DNA of 64,000 nt from Oceanirhabdus sp. W0125-5 (lineage in GTDB: Bacteria > Bacillota > Clostridia > Clostridiales > Clostridiaceae): positions 3,382,001 to 3,446,000 of the forward strand of contig NZ_CP115913.1 in assembly GCF_027938815.1 (NCBI RefSeq), written 5' to 3'. The translations under genes and the position numbers were made by a program. This document shows positions 37,113 to 45,001 of this stretch, piece by piece. The notes beneath the pieces are model-generated. The model saw only the letters and a list, made by a program, of their open reading frames with translations. It searched no databases and had not been told where the DNA came from. How positions within the stretch are numbered: position 1 is the first letter of the stretch; each line of letters opens with the position of its first letter.

Positions 37113-37334
37113 TTATTCATCCCACAAATCTTCACATAGTTTGTCTATGTTTTTTTTATTTTCTTTAGTTCCATCATGATCAATATAAATTATATTATCA
37201 CGAATATAGACTAAATCACCTTCGTTTATTTTCTCTTTTACTTCATATTGGGATAAATTTAGATTGATCAAAGAACAATCATCTTTTTCACATATTAAAA
37301 TACCATTTTCAATTCTATCAACTATTAATCTCAT
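37113..37334 (-). CDS. DUF3006 domain protein
   Basis: A ~73-residue protein of the DUF3006 family: MRLIVDRIENGILICEKDD, then KINEGDLVYI and the C-terminal LCEDLWDE. The frame extends to a TTG at 37358, but the ATG at 37334 gives the usual family N-terminus. No ribosome site stands before it; the small lipoprotein gene upstream ends 17 bases inside this gene, so translation is probably coupled. In other clostridia DUF3006 often accompanies secreted metallo-beta-lactamase-like proteins. Function unknown. Confidence 0.8.
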   Translation of the reverse strand: MRLIVDRIENGILICEKDDCSLINLNLSQYEVKEKINEGDLVYIRDNIIYIDHDGTKENKKNIDKLCEDLWDE

Positions 37335-37470
37335 AATTGAAAGCTGATGATATTTCAAGAACTTCTATAGTTTTTTTGCTTTCTGATTTACAACTACTAA
37401 TTGAACAAGCCACTACCATAAGTATTATAAAAACGAAAAATAATCTGATTTTCTTATGACTTATCATCAT
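37318..37470 (-). CDS. Small predicted lipoprotein overlapping the DUF3006 gene
   Basis: A ~50-residue frame: basic N-terminus ISHKKIRLFF, hydrophobic core VFIILMVVAC ending in a lipobox-like VVAC, then SISSCKSESKKT. It carries a strong GAGGAGG site before the paired ATGs (37470 and 37467; the second is better spaced). The stop at 37318 overlaps the DUF3006 start. The mature part is only ~28 residues, so it could be a complete tiny lipoprotein or the remains of a larger secreted protein. Confidence 0.6.
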   Translation of the reverse strand: MMISHKKIRLFFVFIILMVVACSISSCKSESKKTIEVLEISSAFNYEINS

Positions 37471-37591
37471 TTCCTCCTCATTTAAATAAATAAAACATCA
37501 TATTTTTTATAAATATAGTATATCATAAAAAAATAGAATAGTTCAAATTATAAATAACTATGAACTTTTTGACAATAGCCCTAAAAAAGGG

Positions 37592-37620
37592 TTGATTTTT
37601 AAATTTATTAGTACTATAAT
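37592..37620 (+). promoter_or_regulatory. Predicted promoter of the HesB-like selenoprotein gene
   Basis: -35 TTGATT (37592-37597), 17-base spacer, -10 TATAAT (37615-37620). Confidence 0.7.
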
Positions 37621-37677
37621 CAAAATAACAATAAAGCTTAGCAAATAATTATTATTATTTGCAGAAAGGATGATATG

Positions 37678-38004
37678 ATGGATTGCGTAAAAATGAGTGA
37701 TTTAGCATATAATGAATTTGTAAAATTCTTAGATGAAAGAAACGTTGAAAACAAAACTTTAAGAGTATTTCTAGCAGGTAATGGCTGAGCAGGCCCAATA
37801 TACAACTTAGCTCAGGATGATGCTAAAGAAACTGATTATGTCACAAAAATTAATGAAGTAACTTTCATTATGGATAAAGAAGCTTGTGATGCTGTTGAAG
37901 GTGTTACAATTAAATCTGGTGAAGAAAACGGTAGAGGTGGATTCTCAGTTGAACCAAACCTACAACAAGGTGGCGGATGTTCTAGCTGCACTAGCTGCGG
38001 CTAA
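37678..38004 (+). CDS. HesB-like selenoprotein (in-frame UGA read as selenocysteine)
   Basis: A 108-residue HesB/IscA-like protein interrupted by one TGA at 37786-37788 (residue 37). The frame continues as clear family sequence on both sides: LRVFLAGNG, then U, then AGPIYNLAQDDAKE, EVTFIMDKEACD, GRGGFSVEPN and a C-terminal GGGCSSCTSCG. The UGA falls exactly where relatives have the first conserved Cys (G-x-G-C-x-G-P), as in known clostridial HesB-like selenoproteins. Ribosome site AAAGGA, promoter and terminator are all in place. Likely role: Fe-S or selenium/thiol chemistry, not established. A plain nonsense mutation is the alternative, but there is no other decay. The Sec machinery genes are not in this window. 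Confidence 0.85.
37785..37826 (+). promoter_or_regulatory. Candidate bacterial SECIS region
   Basis: Two alternative stems follow the UGA: CTGAGC/GCTCAG (37785-37790 with 37810-37815), which includes the UGA, and TTAGC/GCTAA (37808-37812 region with 37822-37826) with a loop containing GG. Neither fits the published consensus perfectly. Confidence 0.4.
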
Positions 38005-38005
38005 T

Positions 38006-38035
38006 AAAAAAAGCACGAAGTTTCGTGCTTTTTTT
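38006..38035. terminator. Terminator after the selenoprotein gene
   Basis: AAAAGCACGAA/TTCGTGCTTTT stem with long A- and T-runs directly after the stop. Confidence 0.9.
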
Positions 38036-38284
38036 AATGGAGAATTGAAAATGGAAAATGGAGAATGATGGATGTTTCTGCTTTAGGGCAGAAACTACAT
38101 TATAACGTTCTTTAGGACAAGAGGTTTTTACTCATTTTATCTCAGATAAAATATTGTATTTAATCACAATGTTTCATTCAAACTGAAACGAGTTACCCCT
38201 TATTGACCAAGGAACAATTTAATTAAAATTTCTCGGAGAGAAATCTCCATCATTCTCCATTCTACATTCTCCATTCTCCATTTT
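38036..38284. repeat. MITE-like element, ~250 bp, with terminal inverted repeats
   Basis: The ends are complementary arrays of ATGGAGAAT-type units; 15 bases (38058-38072) are perfectly complementary to 38246-38260. Internal hairpins: GTTTCTGC/GCAGAAAC (38073-38094), GTTTCA/TGAAAC (about 38182-38200), and ATTTCTC/GAGAAAT (38228-38244). It has no coding capacity. It sits exactly between a terminator and the stop of the next gene. Confidence 0.7.
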
Positions 38285-38492
38285 ATTTATCGTATTCCTT
38301 AAGTATTTCTAAAATCTTTGGAGTGCATCTGTTACCACCACACCCTCCAGTTCCTGCCCCAGTTGCTTTTTGAACCTTTTCTAAGGTATCTGCACCGTCT
38401 GCAATTGCAGATTTTATCTTAGCTTTTGAAATTGCTTTACATATACATACTTTTTTTAACTTATCCATTATTTCATCATTTATTTTTTCCAT
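38283..38492 (-). CDS. BFD-like [2Fe-2S]-binding protein
   Basis: A ~69-residue protein with the BFD-type cysteine pattern: VCICKAIS near the start and GGCGGNRCTPKI near the end, four cysteines for a [2Fe-2S] cluster. GTG at 38501 is in frame, but GAGGTG is best spaced for the ATG at 38492. Such domains bind Fe-S clusters and act in electron transfer or in cluster and iron handling. Nearness to the HesB-like gene is suggestive but the two are on opposite strands. The MITE-like repeat ends at its stop codon. Confidence 0.85.
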   Translation of the reverse strand: MEKINDEIMDKLKKVCICKAISKAKIKSAIADGADTLEKVQKATGAGTGGCGGNRCTPKILEILKEYDK

Positions 38493-38602
38493 ATATATCA
38501 CCTCTATTAATAAATACTAATTAATAATTATTATCCACTAATAGTATATCATGTTTGTTTTGAATTTAAAAGACTTTTATGTTCTTCTTAAATAAATAGT
38601 TA

Positions 38603-39979
38603 CTAATATTTAAGTTCATTATATCTAAATGCCACTATTTCATCAGCTTTTTTATTAGCTCTCTTAAATAACTCCTTTTCATCTACATTAACAAGTTTTC
38701 CATCTTTTACAACTATCTTTCCGTTAACGATATTATAGTCAACTAAGCTTGTATTTCCGCAAGAAACTAATCCATATGCAATGTCGTGACAACCGCTGTA
38801 GGATATATTCTCTACATCAATTAATATCATATCTGCAAGATAGTTTTCTTTAAGAACACCAATATGGTCTCTGCCTAGCACTTTCGCTCCACCATTTGTT
38901 GCTATTCTTAGAATATCATATGCGCTTAAACCTTCAGTTCCATATTTCAGATGGTTTAAAAGAAAAGCTCTTCTCACTTCTTCCCACATATTAGAACCAT
39001 CATTAGATGCACTTCCATCAACCGCTATAGATATAGGTATATTATTTCTATATAATTCACTTGTTCTACATATACCGCTATTAAGCTTCATATTCGATGA
39101 AGGACAGTGAGCAATCCCTGCCCCTTTTAGAATCTTCAAATCATTATCAGACAAATGAATACCGTGTGCGAACCAAACGTCTTTCCCAATCCAACCTACT
39201 TCATCCATTAGTTCTGCTGGTCTGCAACCATAAATATCTTTACAATACTCTTCTTCATCTAAAGTTTCAGCAAGATGGGTATGTAAAAATACTTTATTAT
39301 ATTTTCTTGCTAATTCAGCTGTAGACATCATAATTTCTTTTGAAACAGAAAAAGGTGAGCAAGGTGCTAAAGCTATCCGTGTCATAGCATCATAAGATGA
39401 ATCATGATAAGTATCAATAAGACGTTTTGAATCCTGTAAAATCGAATCCTCATCCTGTACTACACAATTAGGAGGCAACCCACCATCTTTCTTACCTCTT
39501 GACATTGAACCTCTAGTAGAATGGAAACGTATTCCTAACTCCTTTGCTGCTTTGATTTGATAATCAATCAAGTCTCTACTATTATTATTTGGAAAAAGAT
39601 AATGATGATCTGAGGATAAAGTACATCCTGTTTTAAGGAGCTCTCCTAATGCAACTTTGGCTCCAAGATATACAATTTCCTCATCAAGATACTTCCAAAA
39701 CTCATATAAATCTACGAGCCAAGGGAATAGTGGTTTTTCCTGAACAGTACGAATACATCTAAACATAGCTTGGTAAAAATGATGATGAGTATTAACAAAT
39801 CCAGGTAGTACAGCAAACTTACCACAATCAATAATTTCTTCATCTCCTAGGATTTTAATATTTTTTCCTATCTTAGAGATAACATTATCAGTTATTAACA
39901 AATCAATTCCTGTAATAATTTTTTCTTTTTCTTCACATGGTATAAAATACTTAATATTTTTCAGTAAGATTTTTGACAT
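38603..39979 (-). CDS. 8-oxoguanine deaminase-like amidohydrolase
   Basis: A 458-residue zinc amidohydrolase of the cytidine/guanine deaminase-like group. Metal ligands are HxH in PGFVNTHHHFYQ, His in FLHTHLAE, His in FAHGIHL, and Asp in AVDGSASNDG. The sequences LFPWLVDLYEFWKYL and SSDHHYLFP match the subgroup typed as 8-oxoguanine deaminase/hydroxydechloroatrazine hydrolase. Substrate is inferred; guanine-like purines or other aminohydrolase substrates are possible. GGGGGGATT precedes the ATG. It fits with the nucleoside-salvage genes around it. Confidence 0.85.
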   Translation of the reverse strand: MSKILLKNIKYFIPCEEKEKIITGIDLLITDNVISKIGKNIKILGDEEIIDCGKFAVLPGFVNTHHHFYQAMFRCIRTVQEKPLFPWLVDLYEFWKYLDEEIVYLGAKVALGELLKTGCTLSSDHHYLFPNNNSRDLIDYQIKAAKELGIRFHSTRGSMSRGKKDGGLPPNCVVQDEDSILQDSKRLIDTYHDSSYDAMTRIALAPCSPFSVSKEIMMSTAELARKYNKVFLHTHLAETLDEEEYCKDIYGCRPAELMDEVGWIGKDVWFAHGIHLSDNDLKILKGAGIAHCPSSNMKLNSGICRTSELYRNNIPISIAVDGSASNDGSNMWEEVRRAFLLNHLKYGTEGLSAYDILRIATNGGAKVLGRDHIGVLKENYLADMILIDVENISYSGCHDIAYGLVSCGNTSLVDYNIVNGKIVVKDGKLVNVDEKELFKRANKKADEIVAFRYNELKY

Positions 39980-40018
39980 ATAATCCCCCCTTCAAATATT
40001 ATACCATATATTTACATT

Positions 40019-40651
40019 TTAATTAACTTTTGTATTTTTATCTAAGATATCTTCATCAAACTTTATTTCATTATCATCAATAGTAATAAATTGCTTAAAC
40101 TCTTTATTGTCTATTTCTCCCTCATTAAAATATCTAGAATCAGTAACTGTATTTGATATAAACCAATTAAAATCACTCCTAATAAGTTCATATTTTCTAA
40201 GTACAAATAATTCAATGTTTTTTTGTTCTTCACTAGTATAAATTATTGATTTTCTTAATGTATATACGTAAGAATTATAATCATTTATATAGTAAATTTT
40301 TGAAATTTTTATTGAATTATTTTTTATTTCGCCTAATTGCTCCTTCAAATTTTCATTATAATCCTTAACTGTTTTTTCATATAATTCATTAGACATTGAT
40401 AACAAATCTGCTCCCGTGTAGTTAAATAAAGATTTCATAAGTATACTTTTTTGGAACTCATTGGTAGATATTTTTTTTACTTTATCATAGAATTCTGTGA
40501 TAAAAATATCATTATCCGACAAATTTATTAAAAAATTTTCATATTTTTTAATGGTATTTTTTACTACCCTCTCTTCAATTATGACATCTTTGGAAACTAT
40601 TACTGTTGCTGCGATAATCATGATTACCAAAATTGCAAAAAACTTCTTCAT
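40019..40651 (-). CDS. Secreted or membrane-anchored hypothetical protein
   Basis: About 210 residues starting MKKFFAILVIMIIAATVIVS, an uncleaved anchor or signal peptide without an obvious cleavage site. The rest is a charged, helical domain (KNTIKKYENFLINLSDND, KDYNENLKEQLGEIKNN) then a mixed alpha/beta part. I do not recognise the family. An earlier ATG at 40684 is less likely because GTGAAGGG precedes the ATG at 40651. Confidence 0.75.
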   Translation of the reverse strand: MKKFFAILVIMIIAATVIVSKDVIIEERVVKNTIKKYENFLINLSDNDIFITEFYDKVKKISTNEFQKSILMKSLFNYTGADLLSMSNELYEKTVKDYNENLKEQLGEIKNNSIKISKIYYINDYNSYVYTLRKSIIYTSEEQKNIELFVLRKYELIRSDFNWFISNTVTDSRYFNEGEIDNKEFKQFITIDDNEIKFDEDILDKNTKVN

Positions 40652-40708
40652 AGACCCTTCACCCCTATTTTTCAAAATATTCAAAATAAAATAACAATTG
40701 AAAATCTA

Positions 40709-40737
40709 TTGATTTTACCCCACAAAGTTATTATAAT
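40709..40737 (+). promoter_or_regulatory. Predicted promoter of the EIIC-like gene leader
   Basis: -35 TTGATT (40709-40714), 17-base spacer, perfect -10 TATAAT (40732-40737). Start of transcription would be near 40744, nearly 290 bases upstream of the gene. Confidence 0.75.
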
Positions 40738-40743
40738 GTATTT

Positions 40744-40985
40744 AAACAGAATATTGTAGTGGTTGATTAATATTGGAAAAGAAATTTTATTTCTACCGTA
40801 GGGGAAAGATATGTTTTGGCTAGACTCATATCGAAGCTTTCAGGTTTTATAACAATATTAAGACACAATCCTGGAAAGTCCATTAAATTGGCATCGAAGA
40901 AGAAACTTATATGAGACATATAGGGAAGCTTTCAGATAAACAGACAGGAGAAATTTAGCATTCTATTTTCTCATGTCCTTTTTTG
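40744..40985 (+). ncRNA. Structured attenuator leader, candidate riboswitch of unknown type
   Basis: The leader folds into hairpin GATATG/CATATC (40808-40813 with 40827-40832). Two copies of GAAGCTTTCAG (40833-40843 and 40925-40935) can each pair with the one CCTGGAAAG (40870-40878), so they exclude each other. An intrinsic terminator follows (GACAGGAGAAA 40943-40953 with 40967-40977, then TTTTTT). The arrangement is that of a switch. It does not match the riboswitch cores I know. Confidence 0.6.
40943..40985 (+). terminator. Intrinsic terminator in the EIIC leader
   Basis: Ten base pairs with one G-A mismatch, loop of 13, followed by CTTTTTT, ending 52 bases before the ATG of the EIIC-like gene. 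Confidence 0.75.
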
Positions 40986-41036
40986 TTATTATCTGTAGGC
41001 TTCTTTTTTGTGTCCAAAAAAAAGGAGGATACGTCA

Positions 41037-42044
41037 ATGGCAATGATCAAAGGTATAGGATTACTTATACTTTTTTTAATCGCTTTCTCGCTTTTTAGCT
41101 TTAAAGCACCAAAGGGGATGAAAGCAATGGGAGGTATGGCTGAAGCAGCTGTAGCAGCCTTCCTTGTTGAAGCAGTACATAAGTATGTAAGTGGAGATTT
41201 ATTAAATCTTACTTTCTTAGGAAAAGTAGGAGAAGCATCTGGAAGTATGGGAGGAGTTGCAGCAGCAATTCTAGTTCCATTAAGCATGGGAGTGAACCCT
41301 ACTTATGCTGTAGTAGCTGGTGTTGCATGTGCTGGTTACGGAATACTTCCTGGTTTTATCGCAGGTTATGTTGTAGGTTTATTTGGTGAGAAATTAAAAG
41401 AAAAATTACCTTTAGGATTTGATGTAATTGTAGGGGCTCTTTTAATTGCACCAGTAGCTAGATTTATAGCATTTGGAGTTGATCCATTTGTAACAGGCGC
41501 TCTTCAGTATATTGGTGGTGCAGTAACAGTAGCTGCAACTCAGTCACCTATCCTAATGGGATTCATACTAGGTGGAGTTATCTGTGTAATTGGGACATCC
41601 CCTCTTAGCTCAATGGCATTAACAGCAATGTTAGGGCTTGATGGTTTAGCTATGGGTATCGCTGCAATAGCTTGTGTTGGAGCTGCATTTACTAATGGTA
41701 TGACTGTTAAAAATTTGAAGCTTGGAGACAAATCTAATGTTATTGGGATAATGCTTGAACCACTTACTCAAGCAGATATAGTAACATCTAATGCATTACC
41801 TATTTATGGTGTTGGATTCTTTGGAGGAGCTGCTGCTGGAGTTGGCGCTGCTATTCTAGGAATTATAAACAATGCACCTGGTACTGCTTCAGTTATTCCA
41901 GGTTTATTAGCACCTTTCGGGTTTAACCCACCTATGAAAGTAATTGCTGCAATAGTTATAGCTGCAATTAGTGGTACTATCGTTGGAATTATAGGTACGT
42001 CTCTATTGAAAAAAGGAAAAAACAATACTGAACTTTCAAAATAA
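41037..42044 (+). CDS. PTS EIIC-like permease (PF13303 type)
   Basis: A 335-residue very hydrophobic protein with about nine membrane segments and many small residues (GGMAEAAVAAFLVEAVHKY, GSMGGVAAAILVPLSMGVNP, LEPLTQADIVTSNALPIYGV). It resembles the PTS_EIIC_2 family, EIIC-like permeases that lack attached EIIA/EIIB domains. No PTS partner genes are nearby, so it may be a stand-alone transporter. The frame continues upstream to 40983, but that part overlaps the terminator; AAAGGAGG precedes the ATG at 41037. Expression is expected to depend on the leader RNA. Confidence 0.85.
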   Translation: MAMIKGIGLLILFLIAFSLFSFKAPKGMKAMGGMAEAAVAAFLVEAVHKYVSGDLLNLTFLGKVGEASGSMGGVAAAILVPLSMGVNPTYAVVAGVACAGYGILPGFIAGYVVGLFGEKLKEKLPLGFDVIVGALLIAPVARFIAFGVDPFVTGALQYIGGAVTVAATQSPILMGFILGGVICVIGTSPLSSMALTAMLGLDGLAMGIAAIACVGAAFTNGMTVKNLKLGDKSNVIGIMLEPLTQADIVTSNALPIYGVGFFGGAAAGVGAAILGIINNAPGTASVIPGLLAPFGFNPPMKVIAAIVIAAISGTIVGIIGTSLLKKGKNNTELSK

Positions 42045-42051
42045 TATATTA

Positions 42052-42083
42052 AAAGAATAAGGCTAAGCCTTATTCTTTTTTTT
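42052..42083. terminator. Intrinsic terminator
   Basis: AAAGAATAAGGCT and its complement, tight loop, followed by eight T, just after the EIIC-like gene. Confidence 0.9.
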
Positions 42084-42211
42084 CACATTTTAACACTTTA
42101 TTTTAAAAATTGCATCTGTTTAATGCTGAACACGTCAGGCAACATAACTCTTTTTGTGATATAATATGTTTTGGTTATTAAAACTCACGAAAGAGAAAAG
42201 GATGATGAAAA

Positions 42212-43030
42212 TTGTACAAACTTATAGCTTTAGATATGGATGGTACTTTACTTAATGAAAATAAGGAGATTTCTATTCAAAATAAAGAGGCAATATTTGC
42301 GGCTCGTAAACTTGGAGTAAAAGTTGTACTAGCCTCTGGTAGACCACTAAAAGGTGTACTAAAGTATGTTAAAGAGTTACAACTGGATAATGGAGAAGAA
42401 TACACAGCAGTTTTTAACGGTTCCCTAGTACAAAATAATGCAACAGGTGAAATTATCAGCAAAACCACTCTTACACTAGATGACTACAAAAGCTTATATG
42501 AAGTAAGTAAAGATCTAGGGGTTCATATTCATGCACTAACAGACCATGATGTTATCACGCCTATTAAAAACGAATACACTGATATTGAAGCTAATATCAA
42601 TGGAATATCTCAAAGAGAAATTCCAATTGACCAAATCAAGCCTAGTACAACTATTGTTAAGGTAATGATGGTTGACGCACCAGAAAACATAGATAGAATC
42701 ATTAAAGAATTACCATGTGAACTTCATGAAAAATATACAATTGTACGAAGTGCGCCAATTTTTCTAGAATTTTTACACAAATCGGTTAATAAGAGTACAG
42801 GAATAGAAAAGATTGCTGAGAAATTAAATATCAAAAGAGATGAAATAATCTGCGTAGGAGATGCAGGAAACGATTTGCATATGATAAACTATGCAGGATT
42901 AGGTGTAGCTATGGGTAATGCCTTTGATGAGGTTAAAGAGGCAGCAGATTTCATAACACTATCAAATGATGAAAATGGTGTTGCCCATGTTATTGAGAAG
43001 TTCATCTTAGATGTTGAAAAAACAGCTTAA
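42212..43030 (+). CDS. Cof-type HAD hydrolase
   Basis: A 272-residue Cof/YidA-family phosphatase with cap C2B. Motif I ALDMDGTLLNEN, motif II VVLASGRP, the Lys in HKSVNKSTGIEK, and motif IV VGDAGNDLHMI are all present. These enzymes dephosphorylate sugar phosphates, FMN or PLP; the substrate here is unknown. The start is TTG at 42212, about 8 bases after AAAAGGA; the protein begins in the usual way with YKLIALDMDGT. Flanked by terminators, it is monocistronic. Confidence 0.92.
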   Translation: MYKLIALDMDGTLLNENKEISIQNKEAIFAARKLGVKVVLASGRPLKGVLKYVKELQLDNGEEYTAVFNGSLVQNNATGEIISKTTLTLDDYKSLYEVSKDLGVHIHALTDHDVITPIKNEYTDIEANINGISQREIPIDQIKPSTTIVKVMMVDAPENIDRIIKELPCELHEKYTIVRSAPIFLEFLHKSVNKSTGIEKIAEKLNIKRDEIICVGDAGNDLHMINYAGLGVAMGNAFDEVKEAADFITLSNDENGVAHVIEKFILDVEKTA

Positions 43031-43048
43031 TTTTATTTAGTTTAATGA

Positions 43049-43083
43049 AAAAAAGATCAGAACATTAAGTTCTGATCTTTTTC
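43049..43083. terminator. Bidirectional terminator
   Basis: AAAGATCAGAAC (43052-43063) with its complement (43069-43080), between the convergent HAD and nupC-like genes. Confidence 0.9.
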
Positions 43084-43096
43084 ATATCCTGATATT

Positions 43097-44317
43097 CTAG
43101 AAAAGAATACCAGCGATTGCTGCAGTCATGAATGCAGCTAAAGAACCACCAATCATTGACTTTAATCCAAGTTGAGCAATTTCTGATTTTCTACTTGGAG
43201 CTAGTCCACCAATTCCAGCAATCTGGATTGCGATAGAACTAAAGTTTGCAAAACCGCATAAAGCATATGTTAAGATAACAATTGTTTTTGGTTGTAACAC
43301 TTGCTCAGCAATCATTGGTGCTAAGTTAGCGTAAGCAACAAACTCATTCATTACAATTTTTTGACCTAAAAGATCTCCAGCAGCAATTACGTCAGCTGCA
43401 GGTATTCCCATTATATAAGCTAATGGTGCAAATAATCTACCTAAAATCCAGCTTAAGTTAAGGTACTCCATTCCCATTAAACTTCCAACTCCGCCAATGA
43501 TAGCATTAATTAGAGCAACAAGTGCTATGAATGCTAGAACCATCGCCCCAACATTAAGTGCTAATGTTAAACCTTCACTTGCTCCGTTAGCAGCAGCTTC
43601 AATAATATTTGAACTTGTTGATTCAAGATTCATTTCAACTTTACCTTTTGTAACTGGCTCTTTTGTTTCTGGAAGCATAATTTTTGCAATAACCAAACTA
43701 GCAGGTGCTGACATAATACTTGCAGCTAATAAGTGTCCAGGATCTACACCCATAGCAGCATAACCAGCCATAACTCCACCGGCAACTGTTGCCATACCAC
43801 CTGTCATAACTGTTAATAACTCAGATCTAGTCATTGTTGCGATAAACGGTTTAATAACAAGTGGAGCCTCTGTTTGTCCCACAAATATGTTTGCTACAGC
43901 AGATAATGTTTCAGCTCCAGATGTTCCTAAAAGCTTAACCATACCTTTAGCTAATACGTTTACAACAACTTGCATAATACCAAGATGATATAAAATACTC
44001 ATAAAAGCTGAGAAGAATATTATCGTTGGCAGAATCTGCAACGCCCAAACAAACCCAACACTTTCAACATTCATAAGTCCACCAAATAAGAAGCTTGAAC
44101 CTTCTGCAGTAAACTCTAATAATTTAGTAATACCTGATGAACACCATTCAAAGAATTTTCTTCCTGGTTCAAATTCTAAAATAAGAAAAGCAAATGCAAT
44201 TTGTAAACCTATTCCGATACCAACAAGTTTCCAGTTAATTTTCTTGCGGTTTTCAGAACATAATACAGCAATACCTATTAATACAAATAACCCAATAATA
44301 CCAATAATTTTATCCAT
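43097..44317 (-). CDS. NupC-family concentrative nucleoside transporter
   Basis: A 406-residue inner-membrane symporter of the CNT family that imports nucleosides with H+ or Na+. Diagnostic stretches are FVGQTEAPLVIKPFI (substrate/ion site), GMATVAGGVMAGYAAMG, and QKIVMNEFVAYANLAPM. Length and number of spans are normal. AAGGGGAAG precedes the ATG. It is followed by a terminator and has a long AT-rich upstream region with a palindrome (AACCGGTT at 44371-44378). It fits with psuG, psuK-like and the deaminase as a nucleoside-salvage set. Confidence 0.94.
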   Translation of the reverse strand: MDKIIGIIGLFVLIGIAVLCSENRKKINWKLVGIGIGLQIAFAFLILEFEPGRKFFEWCSSGITKLLEFTAEGSSFLFGGLMNVESVGFVWALQILPTIIFFSAFMSILYHLGIMQVVVNVLAKGMVKLLGTSGAETLSAVANIFVGQTEAPLVIKPFIATMTRSELLTVMTGGMATVAGGVMAGYAAMGVDPGHLLAASIMSAPASLVIAKIMLPETKEPVTKGKVEMNLESTSSNIIEAAANGASEGLTLALNVGAMVLAFIALVALINAIIGGVGSLMGMEYLNLSWILGRLFAPLAYIMGIPAADVIAAGDLLGQKIVMNEFVAYANLAPMIAEQVLQPKTIVILTYALCGFANFSSIAIQIAGIGGLAPSRKSEIAQLGLKSMIGGSLAAFMTAAIAGILF

Positions 44318-44966
44318 TTGTACTTCCCCTTTACTTTTTTAAATTTTTCATATGTTCGGAATATAACTTAAACCGGTTAAGCAACTTCTTTAATTTATCA
44401 TATTCTAAAAAAAATTTCAATAATTTTTCTAATAATTCACTGAAATTAATCGATTGTTGTCGTATTATGCGCATTTAGTTTTAAAAATATTTTTTTGAAA
44501 TGTTCGTATAAATTTAAATTTAACATATATTTAACATATATTTTAAAGATAATTACATCATCAATTCTTACTTAATCATTAATTATAATAGTACTAATTT
44601 GAATATTAAATCAGATATTATAAAAAATTTTCGTTATTTATTTTTTTGAATATTTTTCTGTTAATTTCATAATTTAAAAAGATAATTATACATAATAATT
44701 ACATTTTAAGTTTAATTTGAAATAAATATTATATTAAATAAACTCTTAAAATTATAATTATTCCTTATATAACAAAAAAATAAAAAGCTTTCGCTTTTCA
44801 TTTTGATAAACACACTATGTAATTAGATACTCGCATTTACTTTTTCTGTATAATTTTCATTATTAAATGCACTATACCTAATATTGGTTTATGTAAGAAA
44901 TATAAAAATAACCCTAGCTTAAAGGTACTACAGCTAATTAACTTCTTTAAACAACATTTCCTTCAT
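44318..44966. other. Long AT-rich intergenic region
   Basis: Upstream of nupC. It holds a palindrome around AACCGGTT (44367-44381), a possible operator of the transporter gene, and a small hairpin AAAAGC/GCTTTT (44783-44798). No coding frame with a ribosome site. Confidence 0.5.
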
Positions 44967-44995
44967 TTGAATAATTTTTCATATTATAGTACAAT
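44967..44995 (+). promoter_or_regulatory. Promoter of a candidate small RNA
   Basis: -35 TTGAAT (44967-44972), 17-base spacer, -10 TACAAT (44990-44995). Confidence 0.6.
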
Positions 44996-45001
44996 GAAAG
45001 T

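Noticed and set aside
37886..38068. 60-codon plus-strand frame inside the selenoprotein gene
   Set aside because: It is an out-of-frame shadow; the true frame matches HesB-like proteins on both sides of the UGA.
38036..38284. Short repeated GGAGAATG units as a possible CRISPR array
   Set aside because: Units are 8-10 bases, directly adjacent and inverted between the two ends, with no spacers and no cas genes.
40785..40830. TTTCTACC as in purine riboswitches, upstream of a possible nucleobase-type permease
   Set aside because: The surrounding P1, P2 and P3 stems and the closing GACTATG-like strand are missing; only the short joining sequence matches.
40983..41036. N-terminal extension of the EIIC-like protein
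   Set aside because: The extension begins inside the terminator's T-run, and AAAGGAGG is spaced for the ATG at 41037.
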